Shown one piece after another: positions 36,434 through 48,292 of a stretch of DNA of 52,128 nucleotides. How positions within the stretch are numbered: the first letter of the stretch is position 1; the number at the start of each line of letters is the position of its first letter. The DNA is from Pholiota molesta (Eukaryota; Basidiomycota; Agaricomycetes; Agaricales; Strophariaceae), in the NCBI GenBank assembly GCA_014925825.1, contig JACGCK010000280.1, forward strand, positions 1 through 52,128, given 5' to 3'. Position numbers and translations under genes: made by a program. The notes beneath the pieces were generated by a model. The model was not told where the DNA came from. It searched no databases and saw only the letters and a program-made list of their open reading frames with translations.

Positions 36434-39400
36434 ATGTCTTTATCGGCCTCCGACAACAATGGCACCTATTCGAGGGTTCCTCCCAGTGGGAAAACCCCTC
36501 CTCCTGCACCCTCAGCCGCATTCGCCAAGAGGTACGTCTCCCTATCTTCTCCCTATCTTTCCCCAATCGGCTGACATCTCCTTGCAGAGCTCGAGAGCTC
36601 CAAAGTGCTGAAGCCTTGGGCGGTAGGTATCGGCCCCCCGCCCTGCGCGCCCTCGCCTCAGGGGGTTCTCCCCCAAATGACGCCGCCCCCTCTATCACGA
36701 TCCCAGGAGATGGCTCGACTTTGCCACCCACGAACTACCCACCCGGGTTTAGAAGGGCAAGGGCTGGGACCTTACCTTCCAACGTCCAACTTGCCGCCCA
36801 GCGATTCGCAGCAACCACGACCACGGATCCTCTCATGGATCAGCTACAGAGGCAAACCCCTGTCGCCCCGATTCCCAGTCTCGCAGCTCCAGCTAGACCA
36901 GGTCTCCGCCACGCTGTGACCACCCACTCGACGACCCCCGCCGTGGCACCGCCAGTCGCGCCATCGGCCGTAACGGAAAGGCACAACCGATTGAGATCCG
37001 GATCGTTGACCTTGCCGACTGGTGGACTTTCCAACGCATTCGGTCCTTCTATTTTTTCATCCTCTTGGCTGTCCACCACCAATTCCAACGCCTCCGGATT
37101 TTCTGTCCTCGACGAACTGCGTTCCGTCACATCTGCAGATTCAGGAGCAGACGATTTTGACGTGCACACATTGGACTACTTGGGTTTGGATGATAGTCAT
37201 AGACCTCCACCAGCAGCCACTCTTTCTGAGCTCCGCAATCAAGCTCAGGCTGCGATTGCAGGCAATCTTGCAAACCCTGCACGTACGCGCGCCAACACTG
37301 TTTCCAACCCTTATCGTATCCGCCCTTCTGTCACAGGCTCTTTGCTTTCAACTCCAGCAGCCGAGGAGGAAGAAGAATATTTTGTCGACAACTACGACAT
37401 CGGATACGACCGCCAGCAACTTGGCGCGTACGATATTGGAAATTCTCAAGGAGACTATGGACAGTCATCCTATCTGGCTAAAAATTACAAGACTACGGAT
37501 CACTTTGCGAATAACCGCCCTCGTGCAATCTCTGTTGGTATCCTTGATGACCCCATGCGTACTCTCCAACGACGTGCGACGACTAGCGAAACCCATTCTT
37601 ACCTAAGCGAGCTTCAGCATCCCAGTGCCAACATTTCGATTTCTAACAGCATCGGCAATCCTTCAAGTATCTTGAAGACGGAGAAATTGGCTCCTCGCTC
37701 GGGTGTTTCTCCGAGCGTTCATTTCCCCACCAGCGGCGACCTTCCCATCGGACGGGGTGCATCGGCATATTTGCTTGCGCCTAATACCCATAATCGCTCC
37801 GTTTCCCCAAAATCAGAAGGTCCTTCCACTCAGCTGCAGACTCCCACGCGCTCCCTTTGGATTGGAAATTTGGACAGTGCCGTCACAAGCGAGCAGCTCA
37901 TCCACGTGTTCGCGCCGTACGGTGCAATTGAGAGCTTGCGGCTTCTTCCTGAGAAGGTGTGCATCGGATTTCCTACTTATATCCGTCTGTGCTGAGTACT
38001 TTTCTTCTAGGAATGCGGGTTTGTGAACTTTGTGGACCAAGCTGATGCTATTCGCGCTAAAGAAGATGTTCTCAACCGCCTCGGCGGCAACATTGGCATG
38101 CCGAATGGACAGACTGTTAGAATTGGGTTCGGAAAAGCAGATAGCGCACCTGTAGCTCCTGCAAAGGGCAATCCTGCTAGTCCTGGGCCTACATCCCCTG
38201 GCACTACGGGGCGAAATCTGCTGGCAGCAACTCGGGCATTGGCTCAATGGATGCTCAGCTCCAGTCGACACCTACCCGTGCACTGTGGATCGGATCAATT
38301 CCTTCGTCGACCACGCCTGCCACCATCCTAAGCGTCTTCAGTCCATATGGCCCCATCGAATCGGCTCGGGTCCTGACCCATAAAAACTGTGGCTTTAGTG
38401 AGTTGTCTGCCTATCCTGTCACGTATTTTTGAGACGAACCCTTTTTTCTAGTCAACTTTGAACGCCTCGATGATGCCGTTCGAGCCCGCAAAGCTCTTAA
38501 TGGTCGCGACGTGCTTGGTAGTGACGTTGGTGCGATCCGTATTGGTTTCGCCAAAGTGCCTGTCAAGAATGGCCAGGAAGGTACTGGTTCTCCCGATGAG
38601 AACAGCACGAGTGTTGTTGCCCAAGGCGTTGGTGATTTGAGCGTAGGTGCCACAATCCATGCTTTACGAAGCATAAAAGGAGCCTCCACGATCCCTGCTG
38701 AGCAACAAGTGCTTGGAGGAGCAGTCGAGAATTATAGGTCCAATCTCTTGCTGAGCATGATCGCATCTGGGATGCACAATGCGCCTCATACACCAGACGG
38801 CAGCAAGCCGCCTGGCTGGACTGCTTCTGTTACAGAGCAGCAAATGATCCTCAGGGAACTCTCTGGTGGAAGTCTTGATGCAGAGGCTGATATTCAAGCC
38901 TAGCCGGTACGTTGCTGTCAGATGCTCAGGATGTTAGTTATTGATCCTCCGTAATCCATAGATTTCAGGCCCCCTACCATGTATTATACCACGATACCCC
39001 TTGTCTCTGAAAGGCCTCACAACAGGCGCTGGGATGCTGCCAAATTGCGCGAACTCCGCAACGTTTGGATTCCGGGACGATGAATGTGGATGAGATTGAC
39101 CAGATTGCTGCCGACTTTATGGATAGCGAAATCGTTGATTTGGCTTCAGACTGGCTTGGAAACACGGTGGGTGGACGGGCTTTATGTGTTGTTCGCTTCC
39201 ATGCTAATGGTTTCTACTTGCGTAGGTGTCCAAAAACTTTTCGAGAAGTGCTCTTCTGGTCCCAGGGTTGCGATGCTTGAGCGTATCTGTCCCCACCTCG
39301 CTATGATCGGTATCCACAAGAATGGAACATGGGCTGCTCAGAAGATCATTGAATGCGTTACGAGCCCTGATGAGGTTGCGCTCATTGCCCAGAATCTCCG

Positions 39401-40667
39401 AGCCTATGCACCTCCCCTTCTTTTGGATCAGTTTGGCAATTATGTCATACAGTAAGTATGATTGAATTTTGGGTCGCGCCATGAAACTCACCTACGTTGA
39501 CAGGTGTTGCTTACGCTTTGGTCCTCCTGCTAACGAGTTTATCTTTGATGCTATTGTAGACCGCATGTGGGAAGTTGCCCAAGGCCGCTTCGGTGCGCGT
39601 AGCATGAGGGCCTGCCTCGAAGCCCCCATATCACTATCAATCAACAGCGTCGCATTGCCACTGCGATCATACTCAACTCGATCCCTCTGGCTACCAACCC
39701 CAACGGTGCTTTGCTCTTGACATGGCTTCTCGATACCTCTGGATTCCCATCGCGGTACAACTTGTTAGCGCCTCGCTTCACGCCTCACTTGTCTCATTTG
39801 TGCACGCACAAGTTGGCATCTCTTACCGTGCTCCGTATCGTCAATCAAAAGATTGAGCCTGAGCTTCTAGCCTAATCGTTGAGGCGTTGTTCAATTCCCA
39901 GGAGATCATGTCTCACTGACGTCTTGGGCGATCAAGTAAACGGTGTTGCCGTTGTCCACAAGATTTTGACGAGTCCGTTCATCGATCATAACGCGAAGCA
40001 AATTTACGTTGAAGCTACCAAGCGAGTCCTTATCGAGCTAAAGGTTATTGCGACCCAAGCATACCGAAGGCTCATTGAAGAAGTCGGACTGCCAGTACCT
40101 AATTTCCAGCCAACCTACAACAACACATTACCTCCGACTGGAAAGGTTACGAAGAATTCTTCGCAGAACTTTGGTGTGCCAGGACTTCCGTCAGGTTACC
40201 CATCCAACGACCAAGGTTTCGCTTCCATGATGGCCGCTCTGCAAATGGGAGGCCAGAATCCTCAAGCTGGCCCTCCTAACCCGCCACAGCTGCATATTGA
40301 CCAATCATACAATTCCGGCGCTCCACGACGCGCTCCTCCTAACCCAGCAGCCAACGCGTACACTCCGACTAACGACGCTTACAACCCATTTTCCATGCGT
40401 ACCCCTGAGACCGGCAGCCCCCGTCAAGTCAACGTCCGCCGCATGCCTGGAGCGCCCAGCAATGCTCCTCTCCACGTTCCTCAATCTCCCTACGGAAACC
40501 AATCGCCTATTCTCACTCATGGTGGCCCGCTGCCCAACATGAACCAGATTCAGTCGCCTTTTGGAGGCATGCCACCACAGGCTGTTCCTCCCCAGTTATA
40601 TCAACCCTACATGTATCAGCCATATCAACAGAACCCGCCTTCCAATATGGGGACATTCCACGCGTAA
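36434..40667 (+). CDS. RRM-Pumilio RNA-binding protein (JSN1/PUF1-like), with several apparent frameshifts
   Basis: Cytoplasmic mRNA-binding regulator; yeast JSN1 and PUF2 share the two-RRM plus PUF-repeat layout and act on membrane-protein and mitochondrial mRNAs. It starts at 36434 (MSLSASDNNGTYSRVPPSG). After a long disordered region, RRM1 is SLWIGNLDSAVTSEQL to CGFVNFVDQADA and RRM2 is ALWIGSIPSSTTPATI to NFERLDDAVRARKALNGRD. PUF repeats follow: SDWLGNT / VQKLFEKCS, IGIHKNGTWAAQKIIECV, LLLDQFGNYVIQCCLRFG, AQGRFGARSMRACLE, NPNGALLLTWLLDTS and LGDQVNGVAVVHKIL. The tail is Pro/Gln/Asn-rich, ending PPSNMGTFHA. The frame breaks near 38211, 38900, 39060, 39620, 39862 and 39912, perhaps also at 39228. 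Most breaks are single missing bases in homopolymers. The protein blocks are conserved across the breaks, so sequence error is the favoured reading. Confidence 0.82.
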
Positions 40668-41253
40668 ATGCCATGCACACGACATCTCACGACGCCATTC
40701 CTTAACTCCTCGAATCACGCGAATTTTTGAAATCATATAGCGCCCCTTCGTCGGTGCACATCCCTTTCGCTCGTTTGGTTTCGCAATCTGCTTTTGTACA
40801 TTGGTTTGCTCACGTTGTTCTGGAAAGTCTCTTCTATACCCCTCTCCCAATGCATCACATGTATGCACCTCACAGTCCTTTCTTTCTTTTCTCTTTTTCT
40901 CTCTCAAAAATGGGGTATTTGCTTTTCGCGGGTGCCAAATGGTGCTGGAGTGAATGGTTTTTCTCAAAATTTCCCTCGACATAGTTCCTTTCCTCGCTTT
41001 AGTAATTGTACAACAAAGGATGGCTCCTCTATGGACGACCATAAAATCAATAGACTAGGTTTCACTGCTTTCTTAAATGTAAGTAGTTTATACGGTCTGG
41101 TTTTTATTCCTCCCGACTTGGCAAAATTGTCCTATTCGTAGACATCTATCTTGGAACCTATACTACACAATTAATACTGCGTCTTATTTGTGTATATAAC
41201 ATAATTATTTCCTTGCTCTCTCTTGCTCTTGACGTCCATGTCCTCTGTTTGAA
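40668..41253. other. Intergenic region after the Pumilio gene
   Basis: 586 bp, T-rich, probably 3' UTR and the promoter of the next gene. Nothing else is seen. Confidence 0.4.
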
Positions 41254-42072
41254 ATGGGTAATTCAGCTTCAAAAGCTGCGCGAAGGTATCCTTCGCGCGC
41301 AGATATTCCTCGAAATGCGGCCAAGGCAAGCCGCCCAGAAGTTCCAGCGCAGGGCAGCAAACTGGCGGAGAGTCATCGGAGTGAAGGTGCGTAATGCGTT
41401 GCGGATCCTGCTCCGGCGCTTACGAGCATGTCCGCACACTACAGCAATCGAAAAGGATGCAGGAGATCCTGATTTTCTGTCGAACCTGAGCCGTCTGGGG
41501 CCAGTTCAGGTGGATCACCATATGCAGAGCATTCGTCCGGTATGGAAGCTCTCTGTTACGACGGTCTGGGAGCCGCGTTTCTGACACCGTTCCCTCCCGT
41601 GCAGGAAGCGAACAGCACGACGCGTCTCTTCGAGTCTCGCGCCAAGCGGAGGCCGCTGCATTAGAGCCGAGCAGAAACCGACTATACGCATTCGTGCTGA
41701 GTGATCTGCTGGACCGGCGGAAAGCGGTTCGGTCGAGGCAGGATTTGGAAAAGTTGGCGAAGGAGTTCAACATCGACGTGGACAAGCTGGAATCGCTGGC
41801 GCGGTTTGTGAATAGTCCGAGTATCGACAAGGCCACTATACGGCCTATTGCCGGAAAATCTGAAGAAGATGGGTTCATGGCGGAGGTGAGTATCTCTGTA
41901 AGTAATTTGTGGTCGCATGTCGCTGACAATACATCACTTGTTGCTGCAGGCTGTCTGGATAGAACCTCCAATTAGCCGGCATCTCAATAAATTTACACAA
42001 CATCCTTGCAATAATCCATTTAAAATATTAGGCGATATCAGTCCTTACGGTAGGCTAGTAGTGATAGAATAA
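41254..42072 (+). CDS. Small conserved fungal protein with N-myristoylation-type start (MGNSAS)
   Basis: I recognise no named family. The start MGNSASKAARRYPSRADIPR fits an N-myristoylation signal (Gly-2, Ser-6), which would place it on a membrane. Exons continue with AIEKDAGDPDFLSNLSRLGP and VQVDHHMQSIRP, then NRLYAFVLSDLLDRRKAVRS and a helical stretch (DLEKLAKEFNIDVDKLESLA, RFVNSPSIDKATIRPIAG), and a last short exon (AVWIEPPIS). Introns are at about 41386-41450, 41540-41604 and 41887-41949. One base is missing near 41638-41646 (CCC to CC) to connect SRA to QAEAAALEPSRN. With no further change the last exon reads through to a stop at 42070-42072. Confidence 0.6.
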
Positions 42073-42429
42073 ATAATGAACAGGCACCAGACCTGTGAAT
42101 GCATAGTGGTGGACTCTCCTGTACAGAGCTGCGTAGGTAATAGGATATACACATGAGGTGAAATCTGACTGAACTGAGACGAAGTAGGTATCGATCATGA
42201 AGAATAAACGTAACGCATGAGAATGATGAGATGAACGAAACAAATGAGTGTGTGTGGAATAGGAAACGCGTGCGCAAGATAGGTACTTAATCATCATAAG
42301 AAAACCTTCCGATCCATGACGATGCCTGATAAAACTGGCTATGAATATGCAATAATTAATTGGCGATGAAATTATCCGCGTCGAAAGAGAGCGAGTCGAA
42401 ATGGAAAGAGTCGAGCCGCATTTCGAGGC
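42073..42429. other. Convergent spacer
   Basis: About 357 bp between the stops of two convergent genes. AT-rich; no gene seen. Confidence 0.4.
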
Positions 42430-43884
42430 TCATATCTCCGCATCGTCAAGGCTACTGGGAAGCGGAGCCCTGGAGAACCGCTTCGGCGCCACCGCGTCCC
42501 AGGTGTTTTTGAGACTCTGTACGCGATTGGGTTTCCGAGGCGTCTTCTCGACGTCCAAATCAGGGTCTAGGTTGAGGCCCAAGCCAAGCCCGAGGTTCAA
42601 ACCCACATTTGTATCAAATACGGACTCGAAACTGTCAAATCCTGGGATGTCAGCTGTGTCCTTCCGGCTGACGAGGCGAACGTGGGTCACCTCCTCGGAA
42701 CTTGTGGGCGTCTGTGGTCCTGATGTGGAGGACAGGACGGATGGTGGAGTGGACGAGGTGGAGCGCGGTGTAGGCGTTGTGCGGCTTGAGTCGTCATGCA
42801 TGATAGGGGTGGTGACGGATATTGGCGGCGCTGGAGAGGCGGAAGAGAAGGAAAATAGTTTCTGGAGGCTCTGCATCGAGAAGCGCCGGGTGGCTGATTT
42901 GGAACTTGAAGTGGTAGGGGTCGGAGAAGCGGCTTGCAGACGAGCCTCGTCTTGCATGGCAGCGGAATATATCGAGGGATTGTGAAGGGATGTTGGATTG
43001 CCTATGCTGAATACGGACGATGTAGGAGAAGTGATAGACTGCCTTGGGGATGCCGCCGCTTGGTCATCGAATGAAGACATTGACGATTGAGATTTGAGGG
43101 AAGGAGCGGTGAACAGCTGTGTAAGAATTTTTGACCCTCGGCGTGACACGGTTGGTGTTCGTGGGCGAGATGGAGCTTCTTCGCGGGGTAGTGGTTGAGT
43201 ATCTGGGTATTTTGGCAATGAAGGGACTGGAGGTGAGGGAGCGAATACATCCTGTGCGCGGGGCTTTGAGTGACGCAGGCTGCCTTGAGGGACCGGAACA
43301 CTTTGGAGGCTCGGGATTTAAGAGTCTGACTGCGTTTAACATCGGAACGCATTCGGATACTCTGGGCGTCGTTGTGTTCTTGTGGTATTTTACTTCGGCG
43401 ACTGACTTTAACGACTTCAATAACGTCAGAATCGTCGGCCGCATTCCGGGGGTCCCGAGGTTGGTGCCGAGTGCTTTCGCGAATGGCTTGAGGATCGTCC
43501 TCGAGAGTAGCCTCGCGCCCATAGTCCGACTCGGTGTCGCTGTCGATGTCGTCGTCGGCTTGACCGTCATTTAAGGCGTCAACGACGAAATAGTGTCAGC
43601 GGTCCGTCGGGGCATGACACACGAGTCCATAGCGTCGGGATTTCTGTGGAATCTGGGGGTATCGAAGTCGGAGGGAAAGCGAGAACGGTAATGTCTGGAC
43701 TGTCTGGATTTTCCATGACCTGTGAAAACGCTGGATTGTCCGCATCGAAACAACACCAGGCAGGCGTCTCGTCCTCCTCCGGTGGAGTGACAAAGACATT
43801 GGCATCTGCATCGGGGTTGGCGCCTGCGTCGTCCTCTGAACTGGGTTTACTGCTATTTTTTGAAGGAAAGAAAGAGAAAGACAT
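42430..43884 (-). CDS. Disordered agaricomycete protein of unknown function
   Basis: Minus-strand gene starting at 43884 (MSFSFFPSKNSSKPSSEDD). It has an acidic N-terminal part with ETPAWCCFDADNPAF. A charged segment follows (DDDIDSDTESDYGREATLED, VIEVVKVSRRSKIPQ), then a basic helix (RSQTLKSRASKVFRSLKAA) seen in related fungal proteins. A long Ser/Thr/Pro-rich tail (SPTSSVFSIGNPTSLHNPS, FSMQSLQKLFSFSS) includes a Gly-Leu run (GLNLGLGLGLNLD) and ends SRAPLPSSLDDAEI. The frame changes at about 43582-43596 (one extra T) and 43244-43255 (one missing G), both at homopolymers. The 5' end lies only 108 bp from the start of tRNase Z on the other strand, so the two genes share a promoter region. The basic helix suggests nucleic-acid or membrane contact, but this is a guess. 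Confidence 0.55.
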
Positions 43885-43992
43885 TTGAAAGAGAGTGGAT
43901 GGGAAGCGAAAGATGTCAACCTCAACTAGCTCAAGGTCAGCCAGCATCACGTGCCCGCGTATGTCGCAGCCCGGCCGTCTCTCTTCTCCACC
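43885..43992. promoter_or_regulatory. 108-bp bidirectional promoter
   Basis: The whole space between the divergent start codons at 43884 (-) and 43993 (+). Both genes must draw their promoter and 5' UTRs from this segment or from inside each other. No TATA is seen. Co-expression is inferred from layout. Confidence 0.5.
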
Positions 43993-45568
43993 ATGGCCAC
44001 ACACATGTCCGTCACCTTCCTCGGCACCTCCAGCGGCGGAGGGCCCTCAGAGTCCAGGAACTGCTCGTCCCTCGTCTGCGACATGCTTGCAGACCAATCC
44101 TCTGGAGTGCGTTCCACTCATCATCTGATACCCGCTCTTAATCTTCTTCGGTCCAGGACAGTGGTGGATTGTGCAGAGGGTACCGCGCGCCAGTTTGCTC
44201 TCCAACCGCCGTATTGCAAGCCTCATCTGCGATGAACAAGGTCTCAAAGATCTTTATTACCCATATGCATGGTGTGTCCAGTTGAATCTCTCTCTGCCGA
44301 GTCTCTAATACTCTTCACAGTGGATCATATCATGGGTATCGTCCCTTTGCTCCGCAATGTCCTACTTCCACCCCTAGATATGACCCCTATTCAATCTACA
44401 TCTACTCAACCGCGGGCAAGTTCTCATCTTTTGATTTCTGCCAATATATTGATCCGGATCTGCAGCCAAGAACTATCGAGATATTTGGACCAGCAGGCCT
44501 CCGACTCTTCGTCCGACAGGTAATGAAAATGACCATAACTCGTACCCTAGATAACTATGTCGTTCATGAACTGTTGACGCCTGAAGATCCCACCACCCCG
44601 TGCGAGCCTCGTCCGTCCGACAGCTCTCCTACAGACCAGCATACTTTGGAACCAAATATACTACATTCCAGCGAACTGGTCGGATTCGATATTCGACCAT
44701 CGCCTGATGGTTTCTGGCGCGCCATCACCCAGGCACAGGGCGTCCTCAGCCCCATAGTTGTTGACGCCGGCTCTATTCTTCATCGCGGTAAATTCGCTTT
44801 TGTACTCCCCTGCATTCGCGTCGCTCAATCGAGCTTCAGATCCTTGTATTGGTTATACATTTACTGAAGTAGAATACCCATCCAGAAAACTAGTGATCCT
44901 TGGCGACACCTATGATCCTTCGGCCATGGTTCCGCTCTGCATCAATCCCAGCCCGAGCCTTCTCATACATGAAGCCACAGATTCGCCCATCTCGCCGCAG
45001 GCGGATCCGACAGGAAAACTCTCCAAACGGTCCGCCAAGGATGTCCACACCAAAGCTCTGAGCCGAGGGCATTCGACGCCGGAAATGGCAGGTGCATTCG
45101 CCAAATTGATAGGTGCCCGAGATCTTGTTCTGAACCACATTGGTGGAAGGTGAGATAGTGATGGGCCTACTATCAGGCCTTCAACATCTAATCTGCCGTC
45201 GTATGCCCAGATTCCCAGCGCCGCGCAATCCTAAAGATTACGGAAGACACAAGATCATGCAGGATATAGAACGCAAGGCAAGTATAGCCTGGGATTCAGG
45301 AAAGCAAGCGAGAGCTGCTTGGGATTTTTTGCGCGTCCACGTATCGTATCATCCGCGCGAAGAGGATATCGAAATGCCTGCCGTTGAAAACGCAGCGCCT
45401 GAACCCAGCAACGTTATTGTCGTGGAGGCTACTGCTAGTGTAGCTATAACTCAAGCTAATCGTTATGCGAGGGGAGGTGGCCGCCCAAGGGGCGGGAACC
45501 GCCCTGATAAACGTATTGCAGACCGTTCAGATCCCTCTGCTCCTAATGACGCTAAACGCAGGAGATGA
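43993..45568 (+). CDS. tRNase Z (short-form ELAC-type tRNA 3'-processing endonuclease), frameshifted
   Basis: Metallo-beta-lactamase nuclease that removes the 3' trailer of tRNA precursors. It starts at 43993 (MATHMSVTFLGTSSGGGPSE). Landmarks are VDCAEGTARQFALQP, the zinc motif HxHxDH split by an intron (ITHMH, VDHIMGIVPLLRNVL), FGPAGLRLFVRQVMKMT, HRDPCIGYTFTEVEYPSRK, ILGDTYDPS, LLIHEATDS, SRGHSTPEMAGAFAKLIGAR and LNHIGGRFPAPR. The C-terminal tail is basic (ADRSDPSAPNDAKRRR). The frame breaks near 44095-44105, 44201-44212 (CCC to CC) and 44367-44377 (a C run). All are in conserved blocks and look like missing bases. The enzyme is essential in eukaryotes, so real loss is unlikely. Divergent from the disordered gene and convergent with the MFS transporter. 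Confidence 0.85.
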
Positions 45569-45927
45569 TGTGGATCTGTCATTTTCTTGGGCCTCTAGAT
45601 ACAAACTACATAATACAAGAGTAATGTGGCAGACTGGAAATATCTACTTGAGGATTATGGTTTACAGACTCGTTGATGAAAGTCAAAATACAGTGATGGC
45701 AAGAAATTTTTGAGACAAAACAGCACGAATATTAGACACTGAAAATCCATCAAGGCAGGAACAAACACTCTATCTATATCGCGACCACAATTAAAACGAT
45801 GATAAGATTGTGATACATCTTGAGGCGGGAATCGGCATCCTTTTTGAGTGATAGATGTCCGGTCGGCAGGTTGAAGGAGAACCCGAGATGTATCTGAAGC
45901 CTTGTGGTGAGCCTTGAAGCCCAACAT
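45569..45927. other. Convergent spacer between tRNase Z and MFS transporter
   Basis: 359 bp between two facing stop codons. No gene or repeat seen. Confidence 0.4.
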
Positions 45928-48292
45928 TCATGTCGCCGAAGACTCCAGAGTGGATGCCATGGTCATGGGAATAACGCTCTCGATGGTAAGGGTCTTGTGG
46001 TGCTTTACGAGCGTCCGTCCGCTCGTGGGTGTCGTTATGCCATCGCGGTCGCATACCGTATCCTCCATCCGCGACGAATACGCCGTGCTCCGGACAGAGG
46101 CAGGCAGGGAGTCCGATTCCTTGTACGCGTAGTGAGACCGCTTTCGGATCCACCAGCCGTATTTCTGCAGAGATATTCTCAGCTATCATGTTCCGCGGGT
46201 CTGAGGGAGCCCGAGATGAGAGCACGCACCCAGAATAAAAGGGGAATGGGCATGCACGCGGTGGACAGGCCCGCAAAGACGCTCATCGCCCACTCGTCGC
46301 CCAGGGCGCTGAACATGGCCGGCGCGAACAAGGGGAACACGGCGCCGCACAAGGAGCGCAGGACCACGGTCGCGGCGATCGCGCTCGCGAAGTAGATGCC
46401 GTAGGTGTCCATCAGGTACGTCGTGAGGCTCTGCAGGATCTGCGCGACGCCGACGCCGAAGGGGACGCCGGCGAGGATGGGCACGATCCAGTGGATGGAG
46501 GGCCGACTCGTCCTGTGGATGGCCGGGGATGTCAGCTGTTGTTCACGGCGGTGTCTAGATGTCCCTAGGCAACTCACCATGCGAACCACCAGAGGCCTAC
46601 TGGGCCTAGTACACCGCCAACAATGGCCATGTGCAGACGGCTGGAATAAAGAGTGAGAAATATGATGGGGCGGTGGGACGCGCGCCAGTAGTAGTTAAAA
46701 CGCACGCTTCGGGGGGCGCACGGCCAGTCTCACTCTGGTTCATGCTTCGCCAGTAAATGCGGTTCTGGATTGACTGTGAAGCCGTCCCAAGCACGATGCC
46801 GAAACCTACACCGAGAAACGCGAGGCCTCCTTCTCCTGTGGTGAAGTGCCGATGCTGCTGGAACACAATGGGGAAACCCGAGAACAAGGCATAGAGCGTG
46901 CCGTAGACAATGGAGATATAGATCGCAAGGAAGAGGACGATGGGCTCCGTGACTAAGAATACTGGAGTGCCGAGACGACGGATAAGAAGGTTAAAAATGA
47001 ACAAGGACATTGAAAGAGATAACATGACATACTGAAAGGACGACTGAGGTTTGTCCTCATGACTTGGCCGAATGACTTGGTTTGGTCTTGATGGTGCACG
47101 GAGACGTAGTGGACATGCCCGCCTGATGCCTTGAAGAGCCTTTCAGCACGCCACCGGAGGAGGACGGGGGCATACTAGGAACAGGCATTCAATATGATAG
47201 TATTTGAGCATAGAGGAAAAGGGAAATACGGTTTCCGGTGTGAAGAAGTACCCGGTGATGAGGTTCACGGCAGAGAAGATGAACATTAACCAGAACGTGA
47301 AGTGCCATCCTAGACGTGGGTTTTCGACCACGAAGCCGCCTACAATGGGTCCGATAACTAGTTTTTCGTGATCAACTTGGTGCCCGATGTAACGTTGTGG
47401 GTGATGTTAAATTACCTGGTCCGAGAAACGGAACAGTCGCGTAGATTGCGGATGCTAACCCGCGTTCGCGGAAGCTCCATATGTCGCTGACGGCCCCGCC
47501 GGCATTTGTGAGCGCTGGTCATAAGGACGTTAAGATGAATTCCGGGTATCTAACCGATAAATACTTACGAGATGAACCAAAAATTCCAGTCAGAAGGCGG
47601 CATGAAAGGAGAGAGGCCAAGTTGCGGCTGAGAGCGCCTTGTATTTGGAAGATTGTGTATAGTGTCAATGTCAGTAGAAAGACATTGCGCTACAGAGGAA
47701 TATGTGTGAATATTGTGCTAAGATACTAGCAAGGACAAGGACTTACTCTACCAAACATCTATTTTGGGAATCAATAGGAAATCTATCAGACTCGTTATAA
47801 GCGCAGAGTAATTGAATTGTTACTTGCCTCGCCCATAGAAGCGAAGATGAGCGGTCTATATTCGAGACGGAACGTCATTAGCGGGTATGAACTTGTCTGA
47901 TTTGCGGGATCGACGTACCCTAGCGCAAAGCCTAGGACGTATAGCGATATGCCTAGAATAGCGACGTCGTACGATATGTTTAGATCGCGCATAGTGAATT
48001 CCAATCCCCCAGTGTATGAGCTGCTGGCAAAGGACACCGTCCATGTGCAGAAGGCCAACTAGATGTATGGTTAGATTTGGGAAAGAAATGAAATCGGCAG
48101 TCTAACCTGCATGGTTATGAGCCATTTGCGGCGTTTAGACCAGTTGTAGGGGTCTTCAGGATCGTTGAGGTCCCAATCGACGACATATGGGTCATCTGTG
48201 GAGCCGCTTCCAAGGTATGTTCGTTCTGGAGAGGTTAGCTGGGGTTGCTTTTCCTCGTCTTGAACCTGAGTTTTTACTTCGATAGCCGACAT
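45928..48292 (-). CDS. MFS transporter, DHA1 type (drug/polyamine-like proton antiporter)
   Basis: Plasma-membrane efflux carrier. The gene starts at 48292 (MSAIEVKTQVQDEEKQPQLT) and is cut into about a dozen exons that all keep frame. The cytosolic N-terminus ends in VDWDLNDPEDPYNWSKRRKW, typical of fungal TPO/FLR1-like transporters. Helices follow: LAFCTWTVSFASSSYTGG, ISYDVAILGISLYVLGFALG, the loop GEMFGRRNVFLL, and the antiporter segment PLTNAGGAVSDIWSFRERGL with GPVIGPIVGGFVVENP. The second half has FGQVMRTNLSRPFIFLVTEP and GEGGLAFLGVGFGIVLGT, and the protein ends near TLESSAT. One intron near 47800-47850 uses a GC donor (GAG|GCAAGT). The substrate cannot be told; azoles, toxins or polyamines are usual for the class. 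Confidence 0.88.

Noticed and set aside
38211..39920. Programmed ribosomal frameshifting as an explanation of the Pumilio breaks
   Set aside because: There are too many sites, without a shared slippery heptamer, and the same pattern occurs in unrelated genes. Missing bases in homopolymers explain them more simply.
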